From: Nonomuraea gerenzanensis
GTDB taxonomy: Bacteria > Actinomycetota > Actinomycetes > Streptosporangiales > Streptosporangiaceae
Assembly: GCF_020215645.1 (NCBI RefSeq)
Contig: NZ_CP084058.1
Coordinates: 8,680,001 to 8,744,000, forward strand
DNA length: 64,000 bases
Direction of reading: 5' to 3'
Shown: positions 42,084 to 50,991 of the stretch, piece by piece
Numbering within the stretch: the first letter of the stretch is position 1
How the letters are laid out: each line of letters begins with the position of its first letter
Position numbers and translations under genes: made by a program
The notes under the pieces: generated by a model
Databases searched by the model: none
Seen by the model: only the letters and a program-made list of their open reading frames with translations
Told to the model about the DNA's origin: nothing

Positions 42084-43247
42084 CTAGTACGAGAAAGGCC
42101 AGGACTTCCAGTAGTTGCGGACCCGGACCCACAGGCCGAACAGGCCCCGTGGCTCGAAGATGAGGAACAGCACGATCAGCAGCCCGTACAGCACGGTCTC
42201 GACCTGGAACACGTTCGGCGTCTGCGTGGTGTCGCCGCTGATGAACGGCACCAGCGCCGGCAACGACCTGGTCACCGGCTGCAGCAGCGAGATGAACAGC
42301 GCCCCCGCGATCGCCCCCGACACCGTGGCCACCCCGCCGATCAGCACCATCGCGATGAACTGCACCGACAGCAGCAGGTTGAACGACGACGGCTCGACGT
42401 ACCCGGAGATCGTGAACAGCAGCCCGCCCGCGCACCCCGCGTAGAAGGAGGAGATGCCGAAGGCGAGCACCTTGTAGCGGGCCAGCGGCACCCCGATGAC
42501 GGCGGCGGCGATGTCGCGGTCGCGGATGGCGGCGAAGGCGCGGCCGATGCGGGAGCGGGCCAGGTTACGGGCGGCCACGGCGAAGACGAGGAGCAGCGTC
42601 AGCATGAGCGTGTAGAGGAGCTGCTCCTTGGTGCCGAGCGGCCCGTCCTGGTCCAGCCGCACGCCGAAGAGCTGCGGGATCGCGGCCTCCCTGCCCACGC
42701 CCGGCCCGCCGGTCAGCTCCTGCCACTCCTTGAAGATGTGCTCGCCCAGGAAGACCAGCCCGAGCGTGACGACGGCCAGGTAGAGCCCGCGCAGCCGGGT
42801 GGCCAGCGGCGCGACCAGCACCCCGGCCGCTGCGGCGACGAGGCCGGCGGCGGGCAGCCAGATCCACAGCTCGGCGACGCCGTAGCCGATGTTCTCGCCG
42901 TCGGGCGGGCCTGACAGGGCTGCGGCCGTGTACGCGCCGATCGCGACGAAGAACGCGTGCCCGAGCGAGACCTGCCCGGCGTACCCGGTGACGATGTTCA
43001 GCCCGATCGCCCCGATGCCCAGCACGTACGCCGCCGCCAGCACCTCCAGCGACCGGTCCTGCAGCAGCACCGCCAGCGCGAACGCGACGACCACCAGCAG
43101 CCCCGTCGAGACCCGCTTGGCGGGGGTGTCGAGCAGCGCCATGTCCTGGGCATAGGAGGTGTAGAGCAGGGGCCGCCCGCGCACCCTCCTGGCCCGCCCG
43201 GCCGGGAGGTCGGGGGGAGCGGCGGCGGAGGTGCGCGTCTCGGTCAT
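42084..43247 (-). CDS. ABC permease LivM type
   Basis: A 387-residue membrane protein with eight to ten helices and the LivM signature (ITGYAGQVSLGHAFFVAIGAY-like NIVTGYAGQVSLGHAFF, AIRDRDIAAAVIGVPLARYK and AGCAGGLLF). Start ATG 43247 overlaps the livH stop by four bases. Together with LivH it forms the membrane channel. The longer upstream frame to 43766 is antisense noise over livH. Confidence 0.9.
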   Translation of the reverse strand: MTETRTSAAAPPDLPAGRARRVRGRPLLYTSYAQDMALLDTPAKRVSTGLLVVVAFALAVLLQDRSLEVLAAAYVLGIGAIGLNIVTGYAGQVSLGHAFFVAIGAYTAAALSGPPDGENIGYGVAELWIWLPAAGLVAAAAGVLVAPLATRLRGLYLAVVTLGLVFLGEHIFKEWQELTGGPGVGREAAIPQLFGVRLDQDGPLGTKEQLLYTLMLTLLLVFAVAARNLARSRIGRAFAAIRDRDIAAAVIGVPLARYKVLAFGISSFYAGCAGGLLFTISGYVEPSSFNLLLSVQFIAMVLIGGVATVSGAIAGALFISLLQPVTRSLPALVPFISGDTTQTPNVFQVETVLYGLLIVLFLIFEPRGLFGLWVRVRNYWKSWPFSY

Positions 43248-44131
43248 ACCCGCTCGACCTCCCGCGTCCCGAACAGCCCGTACGGCCGCACCATCAGCAC
43301 GATCAGCATGACCACGTACGGCGACACGACCGCGAAGTTCTGCCCCAGCCACGGCGCGAACTCCCCCTGGTACGACTGGAACAACGACTCCACCACGCCC
43401 ACGATCAGCCCGCCCGCCACGGCCCCGCCCAGCGAGTCGAGCCCGCCCACGATGATCGCGGGCAGCGCCTTCAGCGCGACCACCCAGGTGAGCTGCTCGA
43501 TCCCCTGCCCGGTGCCGACGAACATGCCGGCGATCGCCGCCAGGAACCCGGCCAGCCCCCACGACAGCGCGAACACCGCCCCCACGGACACCCCCTGGGC
43601 CAGCGCGATCTCCTGGTCGAAGGCCGCCGCCCGCATGGCCAGCCCGTAGCGCGTGTAGCGGAAGAACGCGAACAGCAGCGCCACCAGCACGGCCGTGACC
43701 AGCATCATGGCCAGCCAGCGCGACTGCACGACCAGCGGCCCGAGCGAGACCTGGGTGAACCCCCACGGGTCCCCCACCTGCCGCACGTCCCGTCCGATGA
43801 AGCCGTTCACGATCACCCGCAGCACCACGTCGATGCCGAGCGTGATGATCGCCACGACGAAGACCGGGCGGCCCACCATCGGCCTGATCGACACCCGCTC
43901 GACGACCAGCGCCACGCCCGCGATGAGCAGCGCGGCCAGCAGCACGGCCGGGTAGAAGCCGGTCAGGGCGGCCAGGTAGCTGACCGCGACTCCGCCGGCC
44001 AGCATGAGGGCGGGCTGGGCGAAGCTGATCACTCGCGTGGCCTTGTAGATGATCACGAAGCCGAGGGCGAGCAGCGCGTACACCGAGCCGTTGCCCAGTC
44101 CCCTGATCACCGACTCCAGCAGCCCCTTCAC
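43244..44131 (-). CDS. ABC permease LivH type
   Basis: A 295-residue permease of the LivH group: GLGNGSVYALLALGFVIIYK near the start, ALPAIIVGGLDSLGGAVAGG in the coupling region, and a C-terminal MLIVLMVRPYGLFG. Eight helices predicted. The stop overlaps livM by four bases, and the start overlaps the ligase gene by four bases. It pairs with LivM. Confidence 0.9.
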   Translation of the reverse strand: MKGLLESVIRGLGNGSVYALLALGFVIIYKATRVISFAQPALMLAGGVAVSYLAALTGFYPAVLLAALLIAGVALVVERVSIRPMVGRPVFVVAIITLGIDVVLRVIVNGFIGRDVRQVGDPWGFTQVSLGPLVVQSRWLAMMLVTAVLVALLFAFFRYTRYGLAMRAAAFDQEIALAQGVSVGAVFALSWGLAGFLAAIAGMFVGTGQGIEQLTWVVALKALPAIIVGGLDSLGGAVAGGLIVGVVESLFQSYQGEFAPWLGQNFAVVSPYVVMLIVLMVRPYGLFGTREVERV

Positions 44132-45975
44132 CGGCTGTACATCCCCTCGACCAGGTCCTCGAAGAGCTTGGCGATGGCCGAGCGCTTGACCTTCTGGGTG
44201 GCGGTCAGCTCGCCGTCCTCGTGGTCGAGCTCCTTGGGCAGGAACGCGAACCGCTTGATCCGCTCCACGTACGCGAACCGCTCGTTCACCTCGTTCACGA
44301 TCCCCTGGACCAGCTCGCGCACCTCAGCCTTGCCCGAAAGGTCGCGGTAGGTGGTGTACGGCAGGCCGCGCCGCCGCGCCCACTCCCCCACGGTGTCCAG
44401 CTCGATCCCGATCAACGCCACCAGGTACGGCCGCTGGTCCCCGATGACCACGGCCTCCTTCAGGTAGGGGGACGCCTTCAGCGCGTTCTCGATCTCGCTG
44501 GGCGCGACGTTCTTGCCGCCGGCCGTGATGATGATGTCCTTCATCCGGTCGGTGATCCGCACGTGCGTGCCCTCGACCCACTCGCCCACGTCGCCGGTGT
44601 GCAGCCAGCCGTCCTCGTCCAGCACGTCGGCGGTGGCGCGCGGGTTGCGCCAGTAACCGGCGAAGTTCCCCGGGTGCCTGGTCAGGATCTCGCCGGTGAC
44701 CTCGTCGATCTTCAGCTCGACGCCGTGGTGCGGCTCGCCGACCGTGCCCAGGCGCACCCGTCCGGGGCGGTTGGCGGTGGCGATGGCGGTGTTCTCGCTC
44801 ATGCCGTACACCTCGTGCATGGGCACGCCGATCCCCATGTAGAACTTGAGCACGTCCGGCGCGATCGGCGCGGCGCCGGAGGCGGCGTAGCGGACCCGCC
44901 GCATGCCGAGCCGCTCGCGCAGCGAGCGGTAGCAGAACACCCAGCCCATCGCGTACGCCGCCCGCGTCCAGGCCGTGTGCCGGCCCCCGGTGCGCACCAG
45001 CGCGTCGCCGACCCGGTCGGCCACCCGCAGCCAGAACCTGCTGAACGCGCGCTTGACCGGCGAGGCCGACTCCAGCTTGATGTTGACCTGCGCGAGCACC
45101 TTCTCCCAGATGCGCGGCACCCCGAACAGGATCGTCGGCTGCACCTCCCGCAGGTTGGCCTGCACGGTGTCGATGGACTCGGCGAAGTTCACCTGCACCC
45201 CGGCCGCCGAGTTGAACCACACGGTGAACGCCCGCTCCGCCACGTGGCACAGCGGCAGGTACGACAGCGCGAGATCGTGCTCCGACGGCGGCGGGGAGGT
45301 GAAGCCGCCGCCCACGACCAGCGTGCGCAGCGCGAACTCGACGTTGGCGACGGTGAGCATGACGCCCTTGGGCGGCCCGGTGGTGCCGGAGGTGTAGATG
45401 AGCGTCATCACGTCGGCGGGCTCGGCCTCGGCCATGCGCCGTTCCACGGCGCCGGGGTGCGCGGCGCGGTGCTCGGCGCCCAGCGCGAGCAGCTCGGGCC
45501 AGGACATCAGCACGTCGTCGTCGTAGCGGCCGCGGATGCCACGCGGCTCCAGGTAGACGATGCGCCGCAGCTCGGGGCAGCCGTCGATGACGGACAGCGC
45601 CTTGTCCACCTGTTCCTGGTCCTCGGCCACGAGGATCTTCGCACCGGAGTCGGCCAGCAGGTAGGCGACCTCGGCGGGCGGGTTCGTCGGGTACAGCCCG
45701 ACCGTGATGGCGCGCGCGGCGACCGTGCCGAGGTCGGTGTAGAGCCACTCCGGGCGGTTCTCCGCGTGCACGGCCACCCGGTCGCCCGGCTCGACGCCGA
45801 GCGCGAGCAGCGCGTGCGCGACCAGCTCGACCTGCGTCCAGTACGCGGCCCAGGTGACCTCCTGCCAGATGCCGAAGTCCTTGTGCCGCATGGCGACGCC
45901 CTCGGGAGCGCTCCTGGCGCGCTCGCGCACCCGCGTGACGATGGTGGCGGTCCTCGACGCGACACCCACACTCAT
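44128..45975 (-). CDS. Acyl-CoA ligase embedded in the liv operon
   Basis: A 615-residue AMP-binding ligase with YTSGTTGPPKGVML, YLPLCHVAERAF, VYGMSENTAIAT, DGWLHTGDVGEW and MKDIIITAGGKNVAPSEIEN, like FadD15-type long-chain acyl-CoA synthetases. It overlaps livH by four bases at its end and livG by four bases at its start, so it is translated as part of the transporter operon. Probable role: to trap the imported acid as a CoA thioester as it enters (vectorial acylation). Substrate unknown. Confidence 0.9.
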   Translation of the reverse strand: MSVGVASRTATIVTRVRERARSAPEGVAMRHKDFGIWQEVTWAAYWTQVELVAHALLALGVEPGDRVAVHAENRPEWLYTDLGTVAARAITVGLYPTNPPAEVAYLLADSGAKILVAEDQEQVDKALSVIDGCPELRRIVYLEPRGIRGRYDDDVLMSWPELLALGAEHRAAHPGAVERRMAEAEPADVMTLIYTSGTTGPPKGVMLTVANVEFALRTLVVGGGFTSPPPSEHDLALSYLPLCHVAERAFTVWFNSAAGVQVNFAESIDTVQANLREVQPTILFGVPRIWEKVLAQVNIKLESASPVKRAFSRFWLRVADRVGDALVRTGGRHTAWTRAAYAMGWVFCYRSLRERLGMRRVRYAASGAAPIAPDVLKFYMGIGVPMHEVYGMSENTAIATANRPGRVRLGTVGEPHHGVELKIDEVTGEILTRHPGNFAGYWRNPRATADVLDEDGWLHTGDVGEWVEGTHVRITDRMKDIIITAGGKNVAPSEIENALKASPYLKEAVVIGDQRPYLVALIGIELDTVGEWARRRGLPYTTYRDLSGKAEVRELVQGIVNEVNERFAYVERIKRFAFLPKELDHEDGELTATQKVKRSAIAKLFEDLVEGMYSR

Positions 45976-46736
45976 GCCGTTCCTCCCAGGTACGCCTCGA
46001 TGACCGCGGGATCCTGCTGCACCTCGGCCGGGTTCCCCAGGGCGACCGGGCGGCCGAAGTCGAGCACCAGCACCCGGTCGGCCAGGTCCATGACCAGCGC
46101 CATGTCGTGATCGACGAGCACGACGGGGATGCCCAGCTCGTCGCGGATGTCCAGCACGAACCTGGCCATGTCCTCGGTCTCCTCCAGGTTCATGCCGGCC
46201 ACGGGCTCGTCCAGCAGGAGCAGCCGGGGCTCCATGGCCAGCGCCCGGCCCAGCTCGACCCGCTTCTGGATCCCGTACGGCAGCAGCCGCACGGGATGGC
46301 GGCGCCAGGCCTCCAGCTCCAGGAAGTCGATGATGTCCTCGACCTTGGCGCGGGCGGCCAGCTCGGCCCGCCTGGCGCGGCCGTACCAGGCGAGCGCGGA
46401 CAGCGCCCCGTAGCGGAAGTGGTGGTGGCGGCCGAGCATGAGGTTGTCCAGGACGGTCAGGTTGTGGAACAGCTCCACGTTCTGGAACGTCCGTGCCAGG
46501 CCCATGGCGGCGATCTCGTGCGGGCGGCGGGCCAGCAGGTCCTCGCCGAGGAAGGTGACGCGCCCGCGCTGCGGCCGGTAGACGCCGGACAGCACGTTGA
46601 AGATCGAGGTCTTGCCGGCGCCGTTCGGGCCGATGACGGCCAGCAGCTCCGCCTGCCCCACCTCGAAGGAGACGCCGTCGACGGCCTTGACCCCGGCGAA
46701 GCTCAGGTGCACGTCCTCGAACGTCAGGAGAGCCAT
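45972..46736 (-). CDS. ABC ATPase LivG type
   Basis: A 254-residue ATPase with Walker A GPNGAGKTSIFN, the LivG-specific ARTFQNVELFHNLTVLDNLM, the variant signature LPYGIQKRVELGRALA and Walker B LLLLDEPVAGMN. It powers the importer with LivF. It overlaps livF by 13 bases upstream and the ligase by four bases downstream. Confidence 0.92.
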   Translation of the reverse strand: MALLTFEDVHLSFAGVKAVDGVSFEVGQAELLAVIGPNGAGKTSIFNVLSGVYRPQRGRVTFLGEDLLARRPHEIAAMGLARTFQNVELFHNLTVLDNLMLGRHHHFRYGALSALAWYGRARRAELAARAKVEDIIDFLELEAWRRHPVRLLPYGIQKRVELGRALAMEPRLLLLDEPVAGMNLEETEDMARFVLDIRDELGIPVVLVDHDMALVMDLADRVLVLDFGRPVALGNPAEVQQDPAVIEAYLGGTA

Positions 46737-47485
46737 CTTTTTCTCCGCTTGTAGTGCTTGACCTCGCGGAAGGACCGGACGGCCCCCAGGTAGAACTCCT
46801 TGATGTCCTCGTCGGCCAGCAGCTCGCCCGACGGCTTGTCCATCACGATCTTCCCGGTCTCCATGACGTAGCCGTGCGAGGCGATGGACAGCGCCATCGT
46901 GGCGTTCTGCTCGACCAGCAGGACGGTGGTGCCCTGGCGGTTGATCTCCACGATGAGGTCGCGCACCTGGCGGACCAGCGACGGCGCCAGGCCCAGGCTG
47001 GGCTCGTCCAGCAGCAGGTACCTGGGGCCGGCCATGAGGGCCCGGCCGACGGCCAGCATCTGCTGCTCGCCGCCCGACAGGTAGCCCGAGACGCTCCTGC
47101 GCCGCTCCCGCAGCACGGGGAACAGGCCGTAGACGCGGTCCAGGTGGGACTCGGCGGCGGTGTGGCCGCCGACCCTGAGGTTCTCCTCGACGGTCAGCTC
47201 CGACAGGATGCGCCGGCCCTCCATCACCTGGCTGACGCCGCGCCGGACGATCTGGGCGGGCCGCAGGTGCTGGATGGGCTCGCCCTCCAGCGTGACCTCG
47301 CCCTTGGTGATCTCGCCGTCGTGCACGTCGAGCAGCCCCGACAGGGCCCGCAGCAGGGTGGTCTTGCCCGCGCCGTTCGCGCCGAGCAGCGCCACGATCG
47401 AGCCGGGCGGGACGCGGAGGCTCACGCCGCGCAGCACGAGCATCACGTCGTCGTAGACGACCTCGAGGTTGCGTACCTCAAGCAC
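46724..47485 (-). CDS. ABC ATPase LivF type
   Basis: A 253-residue ATPase, first gene of the operon. Walker A GANGAGKTTLLRALSG, signature YLSGGEQQMLAVGRALM and Walker B YLLLDEPSLGLAP are intact. The C-terminal tail is longer and more basic (HYKRRKRW) than usual. GTG 47485 has GGGGAG seven bases upstream. It faces the UBP zinc-finger gene. Confidence 0.92.
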   Translation of the reverse strand: MLEVRNLEVVYDDVMLVLRGVSLRVPPGSIVALLGANGAGKTTLLRALSGLLDVHDGEITKGEVTLEGEPIQHLRPAQIVRRGVSQVMEGRRILSELTVEENLRVGGHTAAESHLDRVYGLFPVLRERRRSVSGYLSGGEQQMLAVGRALMAGPRYLLLDEPSLGLAPSLVRQVRDLIVEINRQGTTVLLVEQNATMALSIASHGYVMETGKIVMDKPSGELLADEDIKEFYLGAVRSFREVKHYKRRKRWLS

Positions 47486-47612
47486 GCGCGGCTCCCCGGG
47501 ATTGTGTGGCCTGTGTCACTCCCCCCGATGAGGCCAATGTCCACGCTTGCTCAGCGACCGACAAGAGGTCCGGCCGAAATTCGACCCGCACGGTGCGCCT
47601 AGGATTCCTGGT

Positions 47613-47870
47613 ATGGCAATTTGTGAACATCTTTCCAAGGCAGACGACCCCGAGGCCCGGACGCCGGAGGGCTGCGAGGAGTGCCTGGCCATGGGGGGCC
47701 GCTGGGTGCACCTGCGGCGCTGCCTGGAGTGCGGCCACGTGGGGTGCTGCGACTCCTCGCCGGCCAAGCACGCCACGGGGCACTTCCACGAGACGGGGCA
47801 CCCGGTCATGCAGTCGTTCGAGCGCGGCGAGAGCTGGCGGTGGTGCTTCGTCGACAACCAGATGGGCTGA
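47613..47870 (+). CDS. UBP-type zinc finger protein
   Basis: An 85-residue zinc-finger protein of the UBP (ubiquitin-hydrolase-like) group that is widespread in actinobacteria. Cysteine and histidine ligands follow CEHL, GCEECLAMGG, LRRCLECGHVGCCDSSP, HATGHFHETGHPV. In eukaryotes this fold reads ubiquitin tails; in bacteria the role is unknown. TAGGAT (47600-47605) lies seven bases before ATG 47613, so the message is probably leaderless. The stop is three bases from the antiporter stop. Confidence 0.87.
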   Translation: MAICEHLSKADDPEARTPEGCEECLAMGGRWVHLRRCLECGHVGCCDSSPAKHATGHFHETGHPVMQSFERGESWRWCFVDNQMG

Positions 47871-47873
47871 CGC

Positions 47874-49448
47874 TCACCTTTCGAGCAGCGCCTCCTCGAA
47901 GTCGAGCTGCGCCATCACCTCGCGCAGCACCTCGTCGTCGAGGCGGCGCTCGTCACGCAACCGCACGAACACCTCTCGCTCAGCCTGCAGCATGTCGCGC
48001 CGCAGGCGGCGGTAGAGCGCGCTGGGCGTCTCGGCGCCGCCCGCGCCCGTGCCGCCGCCCAGGCGCTCCCACGCCGTCAGCGAGCGGCGCCACGACTTCT
48101 CCCTGAGCTGCTCGATCACCTGCCGCTGGATCTCGTCGGGCTCGCCGTCGAGCTCCCCGACCAGCCGCTCCAGCTCCGCCAGGCCCGACTCCAGCGCGGC
48201 CTGCTGCGCCGCCGCCTCGGCCAGACGGTCTTCGTACTGCTCCTGCTCGCTCGACACGCCCAGCCGCCTGATCAGCGCGGGGAACGTGGTGCCCTGGATG
48301 AGCAGCGTGCCGATCACGGTCGTGAACGTCAGGAACAGCAGCAGCGCCCGGTCCCGCGAGGACACCCCCGAGATCGAGAACGCCGCCGCCAGCGACACCA
48401 CGCCCCGCATGCCCGCCCAGCCGAGGATCACCGTCTCGGCGACCGACGGCGCGCTGCCCCGGTGCCGTACCTTGAGCAGGAACGTCACCGAGAACACCCA
48501 CACGAACCTGCTGACGATCGTCACCGCCAGCACCGCCGCCGCGTAACCGGCGACCGCCCAGGGGCTGTAGCCGGTGATGCCCTCGATCACGGTCACGAGC
48601 TGCAGCCCGATGAGGGCGAAGACGATCGACTCGAGGAAGAAGTCGGTGACCTTCCACACCGCGTCGGACACCAGCCTGGTGCCGAACCCCCGAAGGTGCA
48701 TGCGGTTGCCCAGGTAGAGGCCGACGATCACCACCGCGATCACGCCCGAGGCGTGCACGCTCTCCGCCGCCAGGTAGGCGGCGAACGGGATCAGCAGCAT
48801 CAGCGTGTTCTCCACCAGCGAGTCACGGGTGCGCTGGAAGATCCAGGCGAACACGAACGCCAGCGCCAGCCCGATCGCCACCCCGCCCAGGGCGGCGAAC
48901 AGGAACTCCCACAGCCCCTCCCACAGGCTGACGGCCCCGCCCACGGCCGCGCCGATGGCCACGCGGTAGAGCGTGAGCGCGGTGGCGTCGTTGAACAGGC
49001 TCTCGCCGACGAGGATGGTCAGCGACCGGCGCGGCAGGCCCAGCCGCCGGCCGACCGCGACGGCCGCCACCGCGTCGGGCGGGGCGATGATGGCGCCCAG
49101 CGCGAACGCCAGCGCCAGCGGCAGCTCGGGCAGCAGGAGGTGCACGACCAGCCCGACCACGGCCGTGGTGAACAGCACCAGCCCGACCGACAGCAGCCCC
49201 ACGGCCCGCTTGACGTCACGCAGGCGCAGGTAGGAGCTGTCGAGCGCGGCGGAGTAGAGCAGCGGCGGCAGGAACACGTACAGCACCAGCTCCGGCTGCA
49301 GCGGCACCGCCGGCACCAGCGGCGAGACCAGCAGCCCGGCCGCGACCAGCAGCAGCGGGGCCGGCCAGCCCTGACGCCGCGCGATCGCCGCGACCGCGAT
49401 CGCCCCTCCGGCGAGCAGCAGCAGCTGCAACCCCATGCTCGGATCCAC
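47874..49448 (-). CDS. Na+/H+ antiporter, CPA1 family
   Basis: A 524-residue cation/proton antiporter with about twelve helices. Motifs: VLYVFLPPLLYSAALD, GAIIAPPDAVAAVAV, GESLFNDATALTLY (the conserved ND pair), and GWAGMRGVVSLAAAF. The C-terminal 130 residues are cytosolic, charged and partly coiled-coil (QAALESGLAELERLVGELD), probably regulatory. It exchanges sodium or potassium for protons across the plasma membrane. Confidence 0.9.
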   Translation of the reverse strand: MDPSMGLQLLLLAGGAIAVAAIARRQGWPAPLLLVAAGLLVSPLVPAVPLQPELVLYVFLPPLLYSAALDSSYLRLRDVKRAVGLLSVGLVLFTTAVVGLVVHLLLPELPLALAFALGAIIAPPDAVAAVAVGRRLGLPRRSLTILVGESLFNDATALTLYRVAIGAAVGGAVSLWEGLWEFLFAALGGVAIGLALAFVFAWIFQRTRDSLVENTLMLLIPFAAYLAAESVHASGVIAVVIVGLYLGNRMHLRGFGTRLVSDAVWKVTDFFLESIVFALIGLQLVTVIEGITGYSPWAVAGYAAAVLAVTIVSRFVWVFSVTFLLKVRHRGSAPSVAETVILGWAGMRGVVSLAAAFSISGVSSRDRALLLFLTFTTVIGTLLIQGTTFPALIRRLGVSSEQEQYEDRLAEAAAQQAALESGLAELERLVGELDGEPDEIQRQVIEQLREKSWRRSLTAWERLGGGTGAGGAETPSALYRRLRRDMLQAEREVFVRLRDERRLDDEVLREVMAQLDFEEALLER

Positions 49449-49521
49449 CGGCGCCCCTCCAGCCCCCAGCCGGGCGATCGCGAGCCGACCGCCTCAGCTC
49501 CATCGTCCCGCCGGAAGCGTA

Positions 49522-49540
49522 CCCGCCGCGCCGCGGCGGG
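49522..49540. terminator. Hairpin terminator after the Pro/Gln-rich gene
   Basis: CCCGCCGC (49522-49529) pairs perfectly with GCGGCGGG (49533-49540) around a three-base loop, just past the stop of the minus-strand gene at 49544. Confidence 0.6.
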
Positions 49541-49543
49541 ATC

Positions 49544-50749
49544 TCACCACTCCCTGCGATCGCTTCTCTCGTGGTAGTCGGGCTGCTCGGGGCGCAGGCG
49601 CTCGCCCGTGGAGAACATGGGGTCCCCGACGTACGGGCGGGACATGCCCGCGTCGGGCTGCTGCTGCGCGTACGGGTCCTGGCCGTACTGGTCCTGTGGC
49701 GGGTACTGGTCCTGCGGGGGGTACTGGTCCTGCGGCGGGTACTGCTCCTGGCGGCCGAGCGCCAGCAGCGGGTCCACCGGGTTGGGCTGCGGCGGGCTCT
49801 GCTGGTAGGAGCCGTAGTCCTGGGCGGGCTGCTGCGGCGCCGCGCGGCGGCGGCCGGCACCCGGGATGCCGTGCATGGGCGTGCCCAGCCCCGCCGTGCT
49901 CGGCTGGGGCTGGGGCTGCTGGTAGCCGTCGGCGTGCCGGCTCCCGTACGGGTCGGAGGGGTACGGGTCCTGCTGGTACGGCTGCTGCGGGGCGGCCTGG
50001 TACGGCTCGGCCGCCTGGGAGGGGAAGCCGAGCGGGTCGGTGCTGAGTGGCGACTGCCTGCGCTGGTCGCCGCCGGGCAGCTGGTAGACGGGCTCGGCGC
50101 TGTCGACGTACTGCGGCCCGGTGAACGGCTCGGGCTGGGCGGGCTGCGTGTAGTGCGGGCCGCTCAGCGGGTCGGAGGTGTACTGGGGGCCGCTGAACGG
50201 GTCGCCGGTGTACTTCTGCTGCGGGCCCGTCGTCTCCACGTAGTGCGGGGCCGCCGGCTCCGCGTACTGCGGGCCGGTGAAGGGCGAGCGCTCCCCGTAC
50301 GCCGGGGTGGTGTCCCTGGGCCCCGTGGTCTCGCTGTAGGAGGCCACCAGCTTGTCCTGCGGGGCCGGGCCCCTGGCCACGAGGACGTCGTTGGGCGACA
50401 GGGCGGCCGTGGGCCGCTCGTCGAGCTGCGGCGCCGGCGGCTGCTGGCTGTGCTGCTGTGGCCGGTGGTACGTGCCGGTGCCCGGCATGACCTCCGTGCC
50501 GGGGTCGTGCGCGGGCACGGCGGGCTGCTCGCCCGTCGCCTCCGCGAACCCCTCGTCGAGGGTGTCGAGCAGCCGGCCGACATCCTCCATCGGCATGCGG
50601 AAGCTCGCTGTGCACATCTCGCCACGCCACAGGCTGAGGACCAGTGTCCCCTCATGCCACGTGACGCGGAGGCAGCGCTCCTGACCTCGTGCATCGAAGA
50701 AGACTTCGCCGAACGACGGCAACGGGACAACTTCCGACATGGCAGACAT
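49544..50749 (-). CDS. Pro/Gln/Tyr-rich protein with N-terminal folded domain
   Basis: A 401-residue protein. The first 75 residues look folded (VPLPSFGEVFFDARGQERCL, HEGTLVLSLWRGEMCTASFR). The rest is disordered and repetitive: FTGPQY, SGPQY and SGPHY units, then three copies of QYPPQD encoded by an 18-base repeat at about 49690-49745, and a C-terminal acidic/basic tail. Similar proteins occur in Streptosporangiales, without a known role. The sticky Tyr/Gln/Pro tail may drive self-association. The start could also be ATG 50740. Confidence 0.7.
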   Translation of the reverse strand: MSAMSEVVPLPSFGEVFFDARGQERCLRVTWHEGTLVLSLWRGEMCTASFRMPMEDVGRLLDTLDEGFAEATGEQPAVPAHDPGTEVMPGTGTYHRPQQHSQQPPAPQLDERPTAALSPNDVLVARGPAPQDKLVASYSETTGPRDTTPAYGERSPFTGPQYAEPAAPHYVETTGPQQKYTGDPFSGPQYTSDPLSGPHYTQPAQPEPFTGPQYVDSAEPVYQLPGGDQRRQSPLSTDPLGFPSQAAEPYQAAPQQPYQQDPYPSDPYGSRHADGYQQPQPQPSTAGLGTPMHGIPGAGRRRAAPQQPAQDYGSYQQSPPQPNPVDPLLALGRQEQYPPQDQYPPQDQYPPQDQYGQDPYAQQQPDAGMSRPYVGDPMFSTGERLRPEQPDYHERSDRREW

Positions 50750-50991
50750 ACTGCTTTAACCAGCCTTTATTCGTCCACTCAACCCCGGAAAACCCAGAGG
50801 AACCGGCACTACCATCTACAACGGGACTCCCTCCGGTCACACCCGGTGAAGGCCGTCCGCGACCAGTTGGAGTTCCGATCGCCCAGTGTGCCACGCGACG
50901 CGCCGGGAGTATCCGGGAACGCCGGGATGCGTCTGGCCGATCACACCGCGTTCGGCGCGGCGACCCCGGAATGCCGGTAGCGTTTAGTGCC

